Made by a program: the position numbers and the translations under genes. From contig NC_084811.1 in assembly GCF_963583255.1 (NCBI RefSeq), positions 17,812,088 to 17,876,087 on the forward strand: a stretch of DNA of 64,000 nucleotides, written 5' to 3'. Source of the stretch: Pyrus communis. Its lineage: Eukaryota; Streptophyta; Magnoliopsida; Rosales; Rosaceae. The notes under the pieces are model-generated. The model was given only the letters and a program-made list of their open reading frames with translations. It was not told where the DNA came from and made no database searches. Position 1 is the first letter of the stretch. The number at the start of each line of letters is the position of its first letter. Of this stretch, positions 22,956 to 34,294 are shown in pieces.

Positions 22956-23642
22956 ATGGCAAACTCATCGAACCTTAGGTTGGAATTGAGCCTTAGTAGT
23001 GATACGGGCGCGCCGCGTCAAGGTAACGTATGGCGCCCTTCTTTCTTATCTTCTAACGGTCTTCTTACAGGTGAAGACTCCGTGATGCAGGACGCCACAA
23101 CAGCTACAATAGTAGCTAGGAACCTCCTCACTCCAAAAGATAGTAGGCTGCTGTCAGGACGGTCCGATGAGTTGGCCGTTCAAGAGTCCCTCGCACTTAG
23201 TGTTCAGTGTGCGAGTTCTGTGTCCAACATGGGCCAACGCCTGCTTGCCCGCTCCCGTCAGGTGGAATCATTGATGGCAGAGGTGGAGAGTCTTAAGCAA
23301 GAGATCCAGCAGCTTAAGTACGAGAATAGAAGTTTGCATGTGCTTGCAAATAACTATTCGTCGGGCATGAAGAGAAAGCTTGATGAGCTGCAAGAATCTG
23401 AGGGTCGAATTCACAGTGACCGTCAAAGGCTTGCGGCTTGTCTCCAGAGGCACCTTTTTCCTGGGTCATCCAGCGCTTGGCCAAGTATTGAGGCCTGGAA
23501 TGCTCTAGCTCCGATGGCTTCCGCTCCGATGCCTCCCGCTTCTGCGCCTTCCGCTCCGATGCCTCCCGCTTCTATGCCTCCCGCTTCTGCGCCTTCCGCT
23601 TCTGCGCCTCGTAGTGGGGCTTCACGTAAACAACCTTTGTGA
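22956..23642 (+). CDS. Antisense coiled-coil ORF carried by element A
   Basis: Intact ORF of 228 residues on the strand opposite to the element. Residues 1-90 are polar with a conserved-looking SLSSDTGAPRQGNVWRPSFL segment. About 95-165 form a heptad-rich coiled coil (RQVESLMAEVESLKQEIQQL, MKRKLDELQESEGRI). About 180-228 are a Pro/Ala/Ser/Met repeat tail (SAPMPPASAP). I do not recognise an enzymatic domain. The same protein is encoded antisense in element G (49963-50619), with one nonsense codon. The start is the ATG in GAAAAATGGC. Preservation in two elements suggests past selection or recent common descent. Its function is unknown; a structural or DNA/RNA-associated role is only a guess. 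Confidence 0.65.
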   Translation: MANSSNLRLELSLSSDTGAPRQGNVWRPSFLSSNGLLTGEDSVMQDATTATIVARNLLTPKDSRLLSGRSDELAVQESLALSVQCASSVSNMGQRLLARSRQVESLMAEVESLKQEIQQLKYENRSLHVLANNYSSGMKRKLDELQESEGRIHSDRQRLAACLQRHLFPGSSSAWPSIEAWNALAPMASAPMPPASAPSAPMPPASMPPASAPSASAPRSGASRKQPL

Positions 23643-23674
23643 AGCTCCACCTTTCTCCATGTTTAGTATCTTCT

Positions 23675-23676
<2 letters not shown>

Positions 23677-23719
<43 letters not shown>
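23677..23719. repeat. 43-base poly-T run
   Basis: An uninterrupted T run just downstream of the antisense ORF stop. In element G a shorter A run lies at the equivalent place (about 49798-49814). Length may be affected by assembly. Confidence 0.9.
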
Positions 23720-23722
<3 letters not shown>

Positions 23723-23867
23723 TAAATAAAATCAAACGGCATGAAATTTATCTTTGAATGGGCGGTGATACTTGAAATGATCCGGTAATAGTTTAAATTC
23801 CAGATTGGGTGCCTGAATCATTAACCACATGTTAGTATAAAAGAAAATTGAAATTCGGGGAGGCGGC

Positions 23868-25067
23868 TTACCTGTGTGCTCCAAAATGAACTCCAGAATA
23901 AACACCCCTTCGAAAGTTATGACTTGTCCCCGTGTCATAAAATCCAACTTCCTTGGGAATTGTGGTTTCAAATATGTCCTCTTTGATGCCTTCTACATCT
24001 TCTCCAGCCACTACCTTCTCTTGAATCATTCTTCTTGGTGTACAAAGTCCTTTTAAGAATTCAACACCATCTAAAACTTGCTGTGTTGCACCAAGAATTT
24101 GAATAGCATTTTGCTCCTTTGGGAAGGCTTCCACGATGTCCTTTTTACTCTCTTCTTGGTTGGGAATCAAAAACCTGCTAGGAAAAGGGACATTGGGTGG
24201 AATAACATCAGAATAACATGGAATTGGGATGTCCTTACTGGTGGTGGGTGGTTTAGAGGGCTTAGGGGGCTGCGGCAAGGGTTGTTCTACCCTTGCCATG
24301 TGCATGCCTTCTTCCTCCTCCTCAATTAGCAGCTCTTCATCCACTTCTAGGCTATGTTTGGACATTTTTAGGTCAGCTCCAACCTCCATAGCACTTCCCA
24401 AAGTGATAGCATTATGGATTTCAAAATCTTCCTTTGAGTTTTCAATAGTTGAGTTGGAAAGTTCACTTTGCTCTTGAATTTGTTTCATGAACTCCATAAT
24501 CTGCCCAAATTGCTCGTCCAATTTACCCAACTTCTTGTCTTGATTTTGTTCGTCCTGCGTCAAAGAGGTTAGTAATTGAAAATTTTTATCATTATCCATG
24601 GACATACTTGAACTTGATTGGAATTGTTGTGGGGGAGGTTGTGGTGGCTGCATAGGTGTTGTATTGAACTCCTCATATGGTTGCCAATATGCTTCTTGTT
24701 GAGCCTCCTTGGCTTGATTTTGTGACCCCTGCGCCAAAGAATTTATTTCATTAAGAATTTGAATATAATCTATTGGCGAACTTGAATTTAATTGAGCATA
24801 TTGCATATGAAGTTGTGGTGGCTGCATAGGTCTTGAATAGAACTCCTCATATGGTTGCCAATATGCTTCACGTTGAACTTGTTGATCTTCCCACCATATA
24901 GAGTTTGAATGATCCCTCCAATCTCTTTGTGGACATTGATTGGCTTGAAATCCTTGCCTATATGAAGCACCAAATGTAGGGACACTCTGCATTGTGGTCC
25001 TTTCAGCATACGGCGACAATTTAGAAGTAAGATTTGCCAATTGAGCTTGAATGCTAGCAAAATCCAT
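23868..25067 (-). CDS. Diverged Athila-type gag C-terminal ORF of element A
   Basis: Open for 399 codons on minus, MDFASIQAQLANLTSKLSPY at the start. It aligns by eye with the middle and C-terminal part of the E and D gag: the SQLANLTS segment, then a Gln/Pro-rich stretch with a duplicated YWQPYEEF unit, SSMSMDNDKNFQLLTSLTQ, GKLDEQFGQIMEFMKQ, an acidic EELLIEEEEEG, and IPPNVPFPSRFL. The N-terminal gag half and the CX2CX4HX4C knuckle are missing, and no protease motif follows. It is an altered gag remnant that still reads open, which fits a non-autonomous family with its own history. The downstream end (after about residue 330) drifts from the known pattern. Confidence 0.65.
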   Translation of the reverse strand: MDFASIQAQLANLTSKLSPYAERTTMQSVPTFGASYRQGFQANQCPQRDWRDHSNSIWWEDQQVQREAYWQPYEEFYSRPMQPPQLHMQYAQLNSSSPIDYIQILNEINSLAQGSQNQAKEAQQEAYWQPYEEFNTTPMQPPQPPPQQFQSSSSMSMDNDKNFQLLTSLTQDEQNQDKKLGKLDEQFGQIMEFMKQIQEQSELSNSTIENSKEDFEIHNAITLGSAMEVGADLKMSKHSLEVDEELLIEEEEEGMHMARVEQPLPQPPKPSKPPTTSKDIPIPCYSDVIPPNVPFPSRFLIPNQEESKKDIVEAFPKEQNAIQILGATQQVLDGVEFLKGLCTPRRMIQEKVVAGEDVEGIKEDIFETTIPKEVGFYDTGTSHNFRRGVYSGVHFGAHR

Positions 25068-25220
25068 ATCTTACTTCTCTAGTACCTAAAATCAAAGAAA
25101 GAGAACTAAATCAAATATCAAAAGTAACAACAAACAAAGAAAACAACACTAAGTTAGAAACTAAAACGAAAACAACTAAACCAAAAAAAAAGAAAAGAAC
25201 CAAGGGATTAGCAAAGTTGC

Positions 25221-25241
25221 TAATCCCCGGCAACGGCGCCA
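25221..25241 (-). other. Primer-binding site of element A (tRNA-Asp type)
   Basis: Minus TGGCGCCGTTGCCGGGGATT, four bases after the 5' LTR end. It matches the 3' end expected of plant tRNA-Asp, the primer used by Athila-type elements (from memory of the family). Confidence 0.85.
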
Positions 25242-25246
25242 AAATT

Positions 25247-27198
25247 TGATGCGAGATTTACTTGACACTCAAATTAAACCCTCGTTTGACAATTGTAGTA
25301 GAATGGATAAGTGAGGGATCGTTCTGGACCGGGGATTAGGAGGGATTGCAAATCTCTTGGAAACTGACTCAAAAACGTAAAATAAAGTTTAAAACACTAA
25401 ACTAGACTCAAAGAATGCAAAATTAAAGTTTAAAACACTAAGACAAACCAAAAACAAAAAAAATACTTTTAAAACATAAACTAAACAGATTCTAAGCACT
25501 AAAGAACAAGAAAGTAAAGGGGGGGTTTGATTTGACGAAATTAGCTAAATTGCACAAATTGTAATTAAAGGCAAAACGTAAATATAAATGTGATGAAAAT
25601 ATGGATGATGGAATAGCCAAGGGGTTCTTCTTCACACATGTTACACTTGCATACAATATTGATTCTCAGTTGGTCTTTCGATAAGTTGTGAAACTCAATG
25701 CTCCAAGTTAATTAGGTCCGCTCAAATTAACTTTCAGATTTCCCTAGATTCGTTGGATTGAATGGAATACGCATTACAACCAAATTATTCTTAATCAAAG
25801 TCCCTAACTATGGAATACGCATGATAGAGACATTCAACAAAGATCATTAAGTTCAACGGAAATCATAAACATCGACGAGGCATTCGTTACTATGGAATAC
25901 GCATGAAACTTATGCCAAGAATTCGTTTAACGCGATTGTTTATAAGCAACCTCCACTACTTGTGAATATAAGTTCATAACGATTAGGTGAAACTCACTTA
26001 TATTCTAGCGTCATATTCATGCATGAAAATTAAGCTTGCAATCTTAATGAACATACATAAATAATTTATCAATCAAACAGTTAAACGAATTGAATCCACA
26101 ACTTATGAAATACCAACCAAAAGTAATCAATTCATATTGCAAATATAAACATAGTTTCGAATCACCCCCTAGCTAAAGGGGGTTTAGTTCCTCATAACTT
26201 TGAAATCAAAGAAACACCTAAACATTCCAACAACTCAAACTTGAATTGTATGAACGTTTAGGCACTCTTCTCTTCCATTCCTCATACGTACAAAACAAAG
26301 AGAATTAAATTTAAACTTTGAAATCAAAGAAACACCTAAACATTCCAACAACTCACACTTGAATTGTATGAACGTTTAGGCCCTCTTATCTTCCTCGTTG
26401 TTGTAGCACAAGGTCTAAGGTGAGGTTTGGGGGATTATGGAAATGGATGAGGAGTGGTGTTTGGATTATAAGGGAATGGATGGGAAGCTCACGGCTAGGG
26501 AAGGGAGAATGTGTTTGTAATGTGTTGTGTATGAAATGAGATGTTTTTGAATGAATGAATGCAAGGGTATTTATAGGAGTAGTGGAGGGAACATATGGCT
26601 ATGTCATTTGTAGGTGAAGTAGGTAGATGTTGTAGGTGAAGTAGGTGAAGTAGGTGGATGTTGTAGGTGAAGTAGGTGGATGTTGTAGGTGATTATGAGT
26701 GATAAGTGATAAGTGTATGATATGTTAAGTGATAAGTGAATGATTATGATAAGTGATAAATGAATGTATGATATGATAAGTGGTGAATGATAAGTGGTAG
26801 TGTTTAAGTATTTAAAATAGGGAACAAAGCCCTTCCTTGCATGGCAAGGAAGGGAGACACAAGGAAACACACGACAATGTCCTAAGGTTGCTAGGAATGT
26901 TGTTTTTGTGTTCTAAAATGCGTAGGAGTTTTCAATGATGCTCAAACATGAGGTCTTTTTAGGATTTAACTTTCCTACTTCAAGTCTTCAATTTCGTCCA
27001 TCCTTTTGGCTCCAAGCATATGATATCCATTCCAATCTCTAATTTGCTCCAAAAGGCTCCAAAAGGCATCCTTTTGCATACTTTGCCCTTAGAACCTAAA
27101 AACACACAAAAGAAGCATAAAGAACTAAAATAACTAAAGAAACATAACGTAAATGTACGAGAACAAGCCATTTAAGTTGCATAAATATGCTCCTATCA
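25247..27198 (-). mobile_element. Element A 5' LTR
   Basis: Plus reading TGATGCGAG...CTCCTATCA, adjacent to the primer site, TATA-like site at 26568-26577. Almost identical to the 3' LTR, except that roughly 15 of the first 65 bases differ. Confidence 0.88.
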
Positions 27199-27808
27199 GT
27201 GGACTTTTTCCCAACAAAGACATGATTGCCCTCATTAAATGGGCAGGCACCTCAGATACTCTCACTCGCAACTCACACCCCTGAAGGTCCTAACAGCTGA
27301 ATACGATTATCCACAGCTCACCTACCCTTGGCAAGGAAAAGTAAAAGCATTAAAGCTAAGGATTAATTACCCAAATCCTATCTTTAATACATTTCCAATT
27401 GAAGATTAACTTCATTCAAGTAAGTAATCCCTATTTAATTCAATGAAGGATAATTACTCCATTATCTCAAGATATTATTTCCTATTTATGTCTTGAGAAC
27501 ATTTCTTCATAAACCTTGGCCAATAGGATGCCGCCATGTGTAGGGTAAAACCCTAACACTATGGTCGACCCTCTCCTCCTATACATAACCCATATTCTAT
27601 CAAATTTCGGTAAGCTTTTGCTACCCTAAAAAACCCTAAACTCTTTACTCTTCTACTAGAAACTAATTTAGGCATCGAAGATCCATTGCCGTAACCCCCC
27701 CTCCCCAACCTCATGGGCGCGTGAGGCTTAGGTCTTTGATCAAAGGTGTTGATTGTTTTGCAAGTGCATTTTCGTCAAAGCTAGAGATGGCAGAAATTTA
27801 CATCGAGA

Positions 27809-28474
27809 AATTGGTGCTTTCATTGAGCACTGATTCAAATACTCGAAGAAGCCTCTTGCATTTGTTTCTTGACTGTTACGTTGAATTTCTCACACGTCGT
27901 ATTAATTAATTTTTCCTAGAAATGTTTCTTGATCAATCCCCGGAGAAAGGATACAATGGTAGGAAATTCAGAAACTACAACGAACGAAACCCCGTATGTA
28001 CAAGGATTTGGACCGAAGAGTGCAGACGAGGACATAGCACCACGACATTAATCCTTAAGGCTCAACGCGACGGCAATGGGAGCCCCATTGCCGCAGTGCC
28101 ACACCACCACCATTGCCAGGACCCAGCAGCCACGGCAAGGCCACTAGGCCACAGCCCAAGCTCCTACATTGCTGTCCTTGTAGCACACGAACCACCAAAA
28201 TCCTGGGCATAAGGCTCATGTCCATCCACCAACCCACGGGTATAAGGCTTAGGTCCATAGAGAGGCAGGCAGAGCCTAAGAGGCCTAAGCCACAGCAGTT
28301 CGAACCGCCAGCCAAGCAACCTAAGCCGTAGTAGCTGAAGCCCAGGCCCAACTTGCTGTTAAGGCAGCTCGTGCCTACTTAATTGCTAACTGAGCCTAGG
28401 CCTACAAAAAGCAAGTGTCGGCCTAGTGCGCAGTGTAGGCTCAAGGCCAGCGGCCATACGCGCACGTCGTACTC
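27809..28474 (+). other. Element C primer site and leader
   Basis: TGGTGCTTTCATTGAGCA (27812-27829) follows the 5' LTR and fits a primer site. The rest is GC-rich leader or early gag sequence with many GCC/CCA triplets. Short ORFs here are not convincing. It is cut at 28474 by element D (left flank TACTC). Confidence 0.55.
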
Positions 28475-30299
28475 TGATAGGAGCATGTTTGTGCGATTTT
28501 GTTAGCCTATTTCCTTGCATTTACTCAGTTATTTTATATTTATTAGAGTGTTTTAAGCTATTTTCGTGTATTTGTAGGTTCAAATGGCAAAAGTGGCAAG
28601 AAAAGGCAGTTTGGAGTATTTTATAGTAGTTTTAGGCTTGGAATGGATAGCACATGCATGCATAGTGCGAGGTGGATGGACGTTTTTAATGATCAAAAGA
28701 GGCTAGGAATGTGCTAAAGAGTTGAAGAAATTAATTCAAGACATAGAAGATAAGGAATCAGCTAAAGAGAAGGAACATTATCTAAATCCTTATCTTATCT
28801 TATCCTAACCTTATCCTAATCCTATTATACCTAAATTCTAGCTGCAAGGGGGAGTTATTTTCATATTAGGACATCTAAAAACCTGATTTCTAAAAGGCCT
28901 TACTTTTTCCTAAAAGGGTGCTGCATACCTTATCCCTTTTTTTTTTTTTTTTTGGAAACTGCATACCTTATCCCTTGTCCTTCTAGAAACATGTCACAAT
29001 ACCCCCTTTCTAAAAGCCTAGAAATCTGCCGTACCCTGGATCCTTTTCCCTGTTGGTTTGTGCTATGCAATCCCTTTCCAACACAACCTTTGGAGTGCCA
29101 AATCCTTCTCCAAAACTACCTTGTGTCGTGTGCCCTCAACCTATAAATACACCACAATGTCGCACCATTACGGGGAACACACATAAAAGCCTAAAATTAA
29201 AAAAACACCCTTATGCCGTAGCTTTGCAATGAAGGAGAAGAAGAAAAAGATTGGAGCCGTGCCTGCCATTCAAAACCTTTGGATTGTTTGAGCATTTCTA
29301 GGTGTATTATATATTTTGTTTTCAATGTTTAATTTTAATTGTCTTTGTTTAAGTGCAAACATGAAGAACTAATTTCGTTTTAGCTAGAGGTGAATTCAAA
29401 GCCATGAACATATATGTGATATGAATTGATTACATCCAGTTATTGTTTCATAAATCGTGAATGCAATTTACTTAATTGTTTGATAGATAACTTATTCTTG
29501 TGTGTTGATTAATGGGGCCCACTTAGTTTGCATGCATGAATTTGATGCTAAAATATAAGGGAGTTTCACCTAATAGTTATGAACTTATATTTACAAGTAG
29601 TGGAGGTTCCTAGTCACAATCACATTAAGTAAATTCCTGGCAGGAGTATCATGCAGTTCATAGTTACGAATGCCATGTCAATAATTATGATTTTCACAGA
29701 ACTTAATGATCTTTGATATGTATCTCTATTATGCAGTTCTTGTAGGGAACTTGATAAGAATAATTTGGTTGCGTCACTGAGTCCAATTCAATGAATTTAG
29801 GAAAATCTAATGGTTAATTTATGCAGTTCATGGTTAACTTGGGGCATTGTCATTTATGGTTTATAGGAAGAATAACTGGAAATCGATTTATATGCATATG
29901 TGTCATGTGTGGAGAAAGACCCTCTAGCTAGCCTTTCACCCCCTTAATTCACCCAATTCCATACCCTTTAGTTTGTTTCAACAAGTTTGTTTGTTTAAAT
30001 CTTAAATTCGTCAATACAACCCCCATTTAGTATCCTGAATCTTTTTAGTTTAATATTCGTCCAAACTCCCCTTTAGTTCCTGTTTCGAGTCACTTTAACT
30101 TAGTTTGTGTGTTTTGAATCAGTTTAGCTTATTTTGAGTAGTTTAAGTTTAGTTTTCTATTTTTGAGTTTAGTGATTTGGAGTTCAATTTGTGTAGATTA
30201 GCAGCCCTCCTAATCCCCAGCCTAGAATGATCCCTACTTTCATTTACGACAACTATCAAAAAGAGGGTTTAAGTTTGTGTGCTATTTTATATCACATCA
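28475..30299 (+). mobile_element. Element D 5' LTR
   Basis: Starts TGATAGGAGCATG and ends ATCACATCA, 1,825 bp. TATA-like CTATAAATAC at 29141-29150. Outer flank TACTC (28470-28474). Confidence 0.85.
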
Positions 30300-30305
30300 A
30301 ATTTT

Positions 30306-30323
30306 TGGTGCCGTTGCTGGGGA
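30306..30323 (+). other. Primer-binding site of element D (mutated)
   Basis: TGGTGCCGTTGCTGGGGA, two differences from the tRNA-Asp-type site in A, E and G. Confidence 0.75.
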
Positions 30324-30421
30324 TTAGTAAAATTGCTAATCTTCCCCTTTGTTTATGTTTTCATTTTTCTTGTGTTTCTGATTTTGTTTTGTTTTGTTTT
30401 CTTTGTTTTAGGTATTAGTTT

Positions 30422-31980
30422 AAGACTCGAAGTTCTCAACCTGTCCGTGAGCATAAATTGGAGTTTGACGACGATTTTTAACGAACTTTGAGAAGGAAGA
30501 GGAAGCAGCCAAAATTTAATCCACCTAGTTCTAGTTCTAGCTCTGAATCCGAAATTGAAGAAGACGAAGAAGAAGAGGAAGAGGAAGAACAAGACATGGT
30601 TGTGGACAATCGAACAATTAAGGAACTTTCAGCCTCGGGATTAAACAATGTCGTGCCCTTATGCATTCAATATCCTAAGGCGGCTCAAGGCAAGACTGAT
30701 GAGTTCGAATTGAAGTCTAGCTTGCTGCATCACATTCCCAAATACCATGGGTTGTCCATGGAAGATCCAAACAATCATCTTAAGGAATTTGAAGTAGTAT
30801 GCTCGAGTATGACACCAATCAACGTGGATGGGAATATTTTGAAGATGAAAGCCTTTTCATTCTCTCTTTTGGAAAAGGGTAATGATTGGCTCTTTGAATT
30901 GGCACTTGGAACCGTCACTTCTTAGGAAAGCATGAAGATAACGTTCTTAGAGAAATTCTTCCCAACTTCGAGAGTCATTCTTTTGAGGAAGAAGATTAGC
31001 GGAATTCAACAAAGCCAAGGAGAATCTTTTCCAGCGTATTATGAGCATTTCAATACTCTAGTTGCATCATGCCCTCAACATCAAATGAAGGAAGAACTTT
31101 TGATTCAATATTTCTAAGAAGGACTTCTTCCAATGAGAGACAAATGTTAGATGCCTCAGCAGGAGGTGCCTTGGTTGATAAAACACCAGTTAATGCAAAG
31201 ATCTTAATCGCCAATCTAGCCTTGAATGCACAACAATACGAAGGAGTTAGAAAGAGAGACCCCCCCCCACGGCAACACCAAGTTAATGAGGTAAGTTCAA
31301 TGGCCGAAATTCAATCTCAATTGGCTAATCTCACTGTTCTTGTGTCACAGGTTATTAAAGGATCCAAAATGCAAGGAACAAGTACTTGTGGTGTGTGCTC
31401 TATGCAAGGACACCCTTTGATCAATGCCCTCAATTGATAGAGAATGGGGGATGGGAAAGTGCCAATACCATTAGTTATCAAGCCAAAATTAGCCAAAGTA
31501 TGATCCATACTCCAACACTTACAATCCGGGCTGGAGAGATCACCCAAACATAACCTCAACAACAAGGCGGATTTAGATAGCCACCTCCCGTGATATTTCA
31601 AAGGCCATTCGCACCAACACAACCTCATCCACAATCTGCCCAACCAAATTCAGGTTCGTCAATGGATAACGATAAAATTCTTCAAATACTAAATTCATTG
31701 ACACAAGGATTACAAAATCAAGCCAAAGAGGTGGGCAAATTGAAGAATCAAATGGGGAAAGTGGCGGAATTCATGGGACAGTTTAGAGAACAAGGCAAAC
31801 TACCTAGTTCAACTGTTGTTAATCCAAATGGAAGATTTGAAACTGCCAAGGCTATCACATTACGAAATGGCAAGGAGGTTGGAACCGACCCACAAACGTC
31901 CAAATCCAGCCAAAAGGAGGACGAGAAGCTACTGCTTAAGGAAGAAGAAGAAGACAAGGCCACGACAATGGTAGAATAAC
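30422..31980 (+). pseudogene. Athila-type gag of element D, broken
   Basis: The region is homologous to the gag in E: RTLRR-like basic start, Ser- and Glu-rich stretch, [55 protein letters not shown] and SQGESFPAYYEHF. The expected start codon reads AAG at 30422 and a TAA follows near 30478. Further stops lie near 30923 and 31117, with frame changes after 31120 and near 31420. The knuckle begins CGVCSMQGH but then leaves frame. From 31590 the frame MIFQRPFAPTQPHPQ to EEEDKATTMVE resumes. Gag would form the particle that packages element RNA; this copy cannot do so. Confidence 0.8.
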
Positions 31981-31982
31981 CC

Positions 31983-32951
31983 TTGCCACAGCCTCCTAAA
32001 ACCTCTAAGCCATCCAACACAGGTAGGTTAGTTCCAAGTTCCAGCACTTCTAACCCTATTCCACAGAATGTTCATTTCCTTTGCAGATTTATGCAATCTA
32101 AGAAAGAAGACAGTGAAAAAAACATTTTGGAGACGTTTAGGAATGTGCAAGTCAATATTTCGCTTCTTGATGCAATCAAACAAGTTCCAAAATACGCCAA
32201 AATTTTTAAAGAACTTTGCACAACAAGGAAGAGGATTTCGAACAAAGAAGTGGTACGGGAAAGTGAAAACGTTTCAGCAGTTTTACAAAGAAAATTGCCC
32301 TCTAAATGCAAGGATCCAGGTTGTTTCACAATCCCTTGTGTTATTGGCAATACTAAATTCGAGCATGCTATGTTAGACTTAGGTGCATCCATTAATGTCA
32401 TGCCCTACTTTATTTATGCATCTATGAACCTAGGAAAGCTTAAAAATGATGGAGTTATTATTCAATTAGCCGATCATTTTAATGCATATCTGAAAGGAGT
32501 TTTGGAAGATGTTTTGGTGCAGGTTAATCATTTAATCTTCCCAGCCGATTTCAATGTGCTTGAGATGGAAGATTCAACTCATTTTACTCCATTGCAGATT
32601 TTACTTGGAAGACCCTTCATGAAAACAGCCCGCACTAAGCTAGATGTGTTCAAAGAGACGTTGACAATGGAATTTGATGGCGACATTATTGATTTCAATA
32701 TTTCTGAAGCCATAAGGTATCATTTTGATGATCATTCTTGTTTTTCTATTGATATACTCGATTCATCGGTGCAAGAATACCTTGAAGACCTAAATGGGGA
32801 TGCCCTTGAAACAACCATTACAAAAGGAATGAGACTCAAAGACCAAAGGGTAGAACTTATGCACACTCACGGCAGGAATGAGGATCTCCTTGCCGTGCCC
32901 AATTGTGAAGAAGTGGCCAAGATGGTGGCTGCCCTTGAATCCTTGCCATAG
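31983..32951 (+). pseudogene. Athila-type protease region of element D
   Basis: An open block of 322 codons. It holds FMQSKKEDSEKNILETF, VPKYAKIFKELCTTRKRIS, KCKDPGCFTIPC and then the retropepsin-like site MLDLGASINVMP (coding about 32369-32405), followed by ADFNVLEMED and LLGRPFMKTARTKLDV, the normal order for Athila protease. The Asp of DLGAS is present. It is separated from the gag block by one stop near 31978, so it is probably the remainder of one polyprotein rather than its own gene. Confidence 0.8.
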
Positions 32952-34294
32952 CATGTTGGTAAGCTTTCAAACCCAATTTCAATTCCCGTTTCTACTAATA
33001 AGTTGTTACCCTCAGTAATTCAGGCACCTTCCCTCAAGCCTAAACCATTACCAAATCATTTGAAGTATGTTTTCTTGGGAGACCAAGAGACTTTGCCAGT
33101 CATAGTCTCTTTGACACTCACGGCAGGAGAGGAGGAGAAATTGGTTAGGGTATTGAAGGAGTACAAAATGGCCATTGGATGGACCTTGGCTGATATCAAG
33201 GGAATAAGTGCTACAACATGCATGCATCGCATACTTTTGGAGAAAAGGGCTAAACCATCTTGAGAGGCTCAACGCCAACTTAACCCTCCAATGATGGAAG
33301 TTGTGAAGAATGAGATTATTAAGCTTCTTGATTGTGGAGTAATCTACCCAATTTCGGATAGTCGTTGGGTTTCACTAGTTCAAGTTGTTCCAAAGAAATC
33401 GGGAGTGACTGTGGTGAAGAATGCAAAAAACAAACTTGTGCCCACCTGTATCCAAACAGGTTGGAGAGTTTGCATCGATTATAGGAAGCTCAATGCCACC
33501 ACAAGAAAGGATCACTTCCCCTTACCATTCATTGATCAAATGCTTCAAAAGGTTAGCTGGTCATTCGTTTTATTTCTTTCTTGATGGTTATTCGGGATAT
33601 AATCAGATTGTTATAGCTCTGGACGATCAAGAAAATACCACTTTTACTTGTCCATTGGTACCTTTGCTTATTGTCGAATGCCATTCGGTTTATGCAATGC
33701 ACCAGCCACGTTTCAAAGATGCATGGTAAGTATTTTTTTAGATTTTGTTGAAAAGATTATTAAAGTCTTCATGGATGATTTTAGTGTTTTTGATGATTTG
33801 TTTGATGATTGTTTAACTAATCTCACATTAATCTTGAAACAATGCATCGAAACTAACCTTGTTTTAAATTGGGGAAAATTTCACTTTGTGGTAAAACAAG
33901 GCATAGTTTTAGGTCACATAGTTTCAGCAAAGGGAATTGAGGTTGATAAATCGAAAATAGATCTTGTACGCTACTTACCTTCTCCCACTTCAGTGAGAGA
34001 GGTTCGATCTTTTCTTAGACATGCAGGATTTTATAGACGATTCATCAAAGATTCCTCAAAGATCTCCACACCCCTATGCCAACTCCTTAGAAGGATGTGC
34101 CATTTAAGTTCGATGATGAATGTAAGAATGCCTTCAATCACCTCAAAGAGATGGTAACTTCGGCCCCCATCATAGTTCCACCAGATTGGAGTCTTCCTTT
34201 TAAGCTTATGTGCGATGCCTCAGATTATGCCATAGGGGCTGTTTTGGGACAAAGAAAGGACAAATAGCCACATGTCATCTATTATGCATCTCGT
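32952..34294 (+). pseudogene. Reverse transcriptase and partial RNase H of element D, broken
   Basis: RT motifs in order: IGWTLADIKGISATTCMHRI, CGVIYPISDSRWVSLVQVVPKKSG, WRVCIDYRKLNATTRKDHFP, FLDGYSGYNQI, YCRMPFGLCNAPATFQRCM and the active site VFMDDFSVF (FMDD at about 33768-33779), then LGHIVSAKGIEVDKSKI. RNase H begins [20 protein letters not shown] near 34200. The FMDD form is typical of Athila. Stops near 33262 and 34264 and frame changes near 33560, 33650 and 34090 disable it. It ends at the junction near 34294. This is the only reverse transcriptase core in the window. Confidence 0.88.

Larger units (their letters stand above)
17893..27198 (-). mobile_element. Athila-like LTR element A (non-autonomous, minus strand)
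   Basis: The element is flanked by GTGGA (17888-17892 and 27199-27203). It has two LTRs of about 1,950 bp, a tRNA-Asp-type primer site, a diverged gag-like ORF and an antisense coiled-coil ORF, but no protease, reverse transcriptase or integrase. The LTRs differ at only a handful of sites over about 1,890 bp, so insertion is recent. The first 65 bp or so are an exception. It would need enzymes from another element to move. Confidence 0.88.
17847..27808 (+). mobile_element. Element C 5' LTR, split by element A
   Basis: Bases 17847-17892 and 27204-27808 together match the 3' LTR at 60664-61314. The break is an exact GTGGA duplication around element A. The rejoined LTR would be about 650 bp, the length of the 3' LTR. 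Confidence 0.85.
28475..34294 (+). mobile_element. Athila-like element D, 3' half missing
   Basis: It has a 5' LTR, a primer site, broken gag, protease and reverse transcriptase, then stops inside RNase H. At about 34294 the sequence switches to element C. Integrase, 3' region and 3' LTR are gone, so the right end is a deletion junction, not a natural end. Confidence 0.85.

Noticed and set aside
25221..25241. tRNA-Asp gene fragment
   Set aside because: Only the 3' end complement is present and it lies right after an LTR, so it is a primer-binding site. No tRNA gene fold was seen in the window.
28055..28351. Gly- or Pro-rich ORFs on both strands in element C leader
   Set aside because: GC-rich leader with biased triplets; no motif and no support for either frame.
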